A stretch of DNA of 6,270 nt from Bacteroidales bacterium (GTDB taxonomy: Bacteria > Bacteroidota > Bacteroidia > Bacteroidales > VadinHA17): assembly GCA_022615595.1 (NCBI GenBank), contig JAKEGI010000111.1:1-6270 (forward strand), read 5' to 3'. Below are positions 4,969 to 6,270 of the stretch, piece after piece. The translations under genes were made by a program, and so were the position numbers. The notes beneath the pieces were generated by a model. It saw only the letters and a list, made by a program, of their open reading frames with translations. It was not told the origin of the DNA and did no database searches. How positions within the stretch are numbered: the stretch's first letter is position 1; the number at the start of each line of letters is the position of its first letter.

Positions 4969-6261
4969 TTAATGTAGGAGTAATTTTTTCATAGCCGTCA
5001 TCAGTACCTCCTCTGCATCGGGAGTCACAGGGCTCACTTCTATTTCATAACCACCTTGTTCATATGCTTCTCTGGTGCCAATATAAAAAGGGCCATAATC
5101 TCCGTATGCCGCCATGGCAACAAACAATTCGGGATGCATGGCTTTGGCTGCAAGCTGATATTCGACAAACAGCTCTCCCGGCATAAACAAAATACGCGCA
5201 TCACCCAGCTTTAAACACGAGATATTGATTTGCTTACCTTTTTCCGCCCTTCTTATCCAGGCTAATTTTTGAATATTATTGGTAAGGTATCGCATATTCG
5301 CGGTTTTCATTTTTAATTCAACCTCTTCAGCAACACCTTTAGCCGGTTGCAATGAAACCGCCTCGGTAAACCATCCCACTTCACCGGCTTTAATCCCCCC
5401 CGGTTTGTTCAACTCCCATGCGCGTTTCATCCCGTCTGCAAGCCTACCAGCTAAAACAGCCCTGATTTCATGCGAGCCGTCATTGTATTTACCGGCGGCA
5501 ATATTTCCCCCGGCCCCGTTAAAATGAACATGCAGCGCATCGGGTATTTCCAACTGCCGATAATATCTGGCGATACCCGGAAAATCAGGATTTGCAATCC
5601 TGGTAAGGTAATAACTCTGAGGGTGAGTGGCATAAAAACTCAGAACGGCCACTGGCTTATCTCCATTCCAAAAACCGATAACTGAAACCATCGAATCAAT
5701 TATCCCCTCAGGTTTCGCTCGCAACAGAGAGTCTTTACATGAAGAACCCCGCATAGGCATCAGCCTGCCGTTTTCATCCATAATTCTTCTGTTTGAAGCT
5801 ACCTTAAATACAGGGGCCGCACCAATGCTGTAATGAGTTACAGGCCGGGGGGTTTTTAATGAATTTTCAACAGCTGCTTTGAGCCTTTTAATAAACTTGC
5901 GCTGAAAATCGCTTTTAAAGCTTTGCGGCCTGACCCCGTTCTTTTTCAGGAGCTTTTCAGCGCTAAAATCACAAACCGGGGCATCGTGCTGATGCAAGGT
6001 ATGTACAACCACCCTGTCGATATCTGTGCCAGCTGCTTCAGCCAGTGCTTTTTTAAAGGCGTCCTGCCCTTCGTTGGCAATGCCCAGCCAGTCAACGGCA
6101 CACAATAAAGGTCCTGAGGCCCAGAGCATAATCATATTTTCACAAACCTCGTCGCATTTGGGCAGGTACAGCAGCCAGAGAAGGTGTAAAGATAACAAAT
6201 AACAGTAATTTCGATCCGATTGTAATTCTAAACCATTTCGGACCAAATAATCCTGAAACAC
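4969..6261 (-). CDS. Neutral/alkaline ceramidase-like zinc hydrolase, N-terminus disrupted or uncertain
   Basis: Family recognition starts near residue 35 (6159) of the frame opening at GTG 6261. DEVCENMIML may correspond to the HDPLYAKALVL segment of relatives, followed by LLCAVDWLGIANE. Residues that correspond to the neutral ceramidase zinc site are present: VVHTLHQHDAP with His87/His90/His92, SFYATHPQSYY with His213, PGELFVEY with Glu363, and YGDYGPFYIGTREAYEQGGYE with Tyr393. The conserved FNGAGGNIAAGKYNDGSH is at 248-264. True neutral ceramidases hydrolyse the amide of ceramide. This shorter HQHDAP-type group is widespread in environmental bacteria and its substrate is not known to me. 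The first 34 residues are unlike the family and contain no signal peptide, whereas another frame encodes a good one at 6229-6143. The usual GxxxxDITPP...GY segment is absent. Either the 5' end is damaged or it is misread. The frame is also open to the window edge. Confidence 0.82.
   Translation of the reverse strand: MFQDYLVRNGLELQSDRNYCYLLSLHLLWLLYLPKCDEVCENMIMLWASGPLLCAVDWLGIANEGQDAFKKALAEAAGTDIDRVVVHTLHQHDAPVCDFSAEKLLKKNGVRPQSFKSDFQRKFIKRLKAAVENSLKTPRPVTHYSIGAAPVFKVASNRRIMDENGRLMPMRGSSCKDSLLRAKPEGIIDSMVSVIGFWNGDKPVAVLSFYATHPQSYYLTRIANPDFPGIARYYRQLEIPDALHVHFNGAGGNIAAGKYNDGSHEIRAVLAGRLADGMKRAWELNKPGGIKAGEVGWFTEAVSLQPAKGVAEEVELKMKTANMRYLTNNIQKLAWIRRAEKGKQINISCLKLGDARILFMPGELFVEYQLAAKAMHPELFVAMAAYGDYGPFYIGTREAYEQGGYEIEVSPVTPDAEEVLMTAMKKLLLH
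6140..6236 (-). other. Out-of-frame signal peptide remnant upstream of the ceramidase-like gene
   Basis: In a second minus-strand frame, 6229-6143 encodes RITIGSKLLLFVIFTPSLAA followed by VPAQMRRGL, then a TGA at 6142-6140. Basic start, hydrophobic core and small residues before SLA-A make this a convincing Sec signal peptide. It lacks an in-frame start, but an ATG at 6236-6234 would enter this frame if one T were removed from the TTT run at 6232-6230, giving MVRITIGSK. The downstream catalytic frame would then have to be rejoined near 6150. Confidence 0.55.
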
Positions 6262-6270
6262 CTTAATGGA

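Overview
The window looks like a stretch of a Bacteroidota chromosome, probably from an uncultivated environmental lineage and moderately GC-balanced. The evidence is an exact TAnnTTTG promoter element in front of gnd, the absence of Shine-Dalgarno sequences before the starts, two lipoprotein signal peptides, and a 6-phosphogluconate dehydrogenase with a long C-terminal tail. Every gene I can support is on the minus strand, so transcription runs from high to low coordinates.

From right to left: (i) 6261-4969 is a zinc hydrolase of the neutral ceramidase-like family. Its catalytic part is intact, but its 5' end looks damaged because a good signal peptide lies in another frame. (ii) 4968-4633 is a non-coding, AT-rich gap. 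(iii) 4632-3778 is a secreted lipoprotein of unknown function with a calcium-loop-like motif. (iv) 3777-3414 is a dense intergenic region. It holds two inverted copies of a double-hairpin repeat around a heptamer repeat, then a hairpin that could terminate in both directions, then the gnd promoter. (v) 3413-1957 is 6-phosphogluconate dehydrogenase, broken by a 2-base insertion and an in-frame TGA about 50 bases apart. (vi) 1913-1, cut by the window edge, is a large lipoprotein fusing a GHL10 (DigH/YngK-type) glycoside hydrolase barrel, an FN3-like linker and the beginning of a NamZ (DUF1343, GH171) exo-N-acetylmuramidase domain. It is missing from simple ORF searches because its stop lies outside the window.

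The most interesting item is the GHL10-FN3-NamZ fusion. Both domain families act on peptidoglycan glycan strands, so the fusion suggests a single surface- or periplasm-anchored enzyme that cuts glycan chains and then trims MurNAc from the ends. It starts 43 bases after gnd and may be co-transcribed with it. The genes otherwise share no obvious pathway. Frame-disrupting changes in two of the four genes raise a question of sequence quality, or of real gene decay, that must be settled before the breaks are interpreted biologically.
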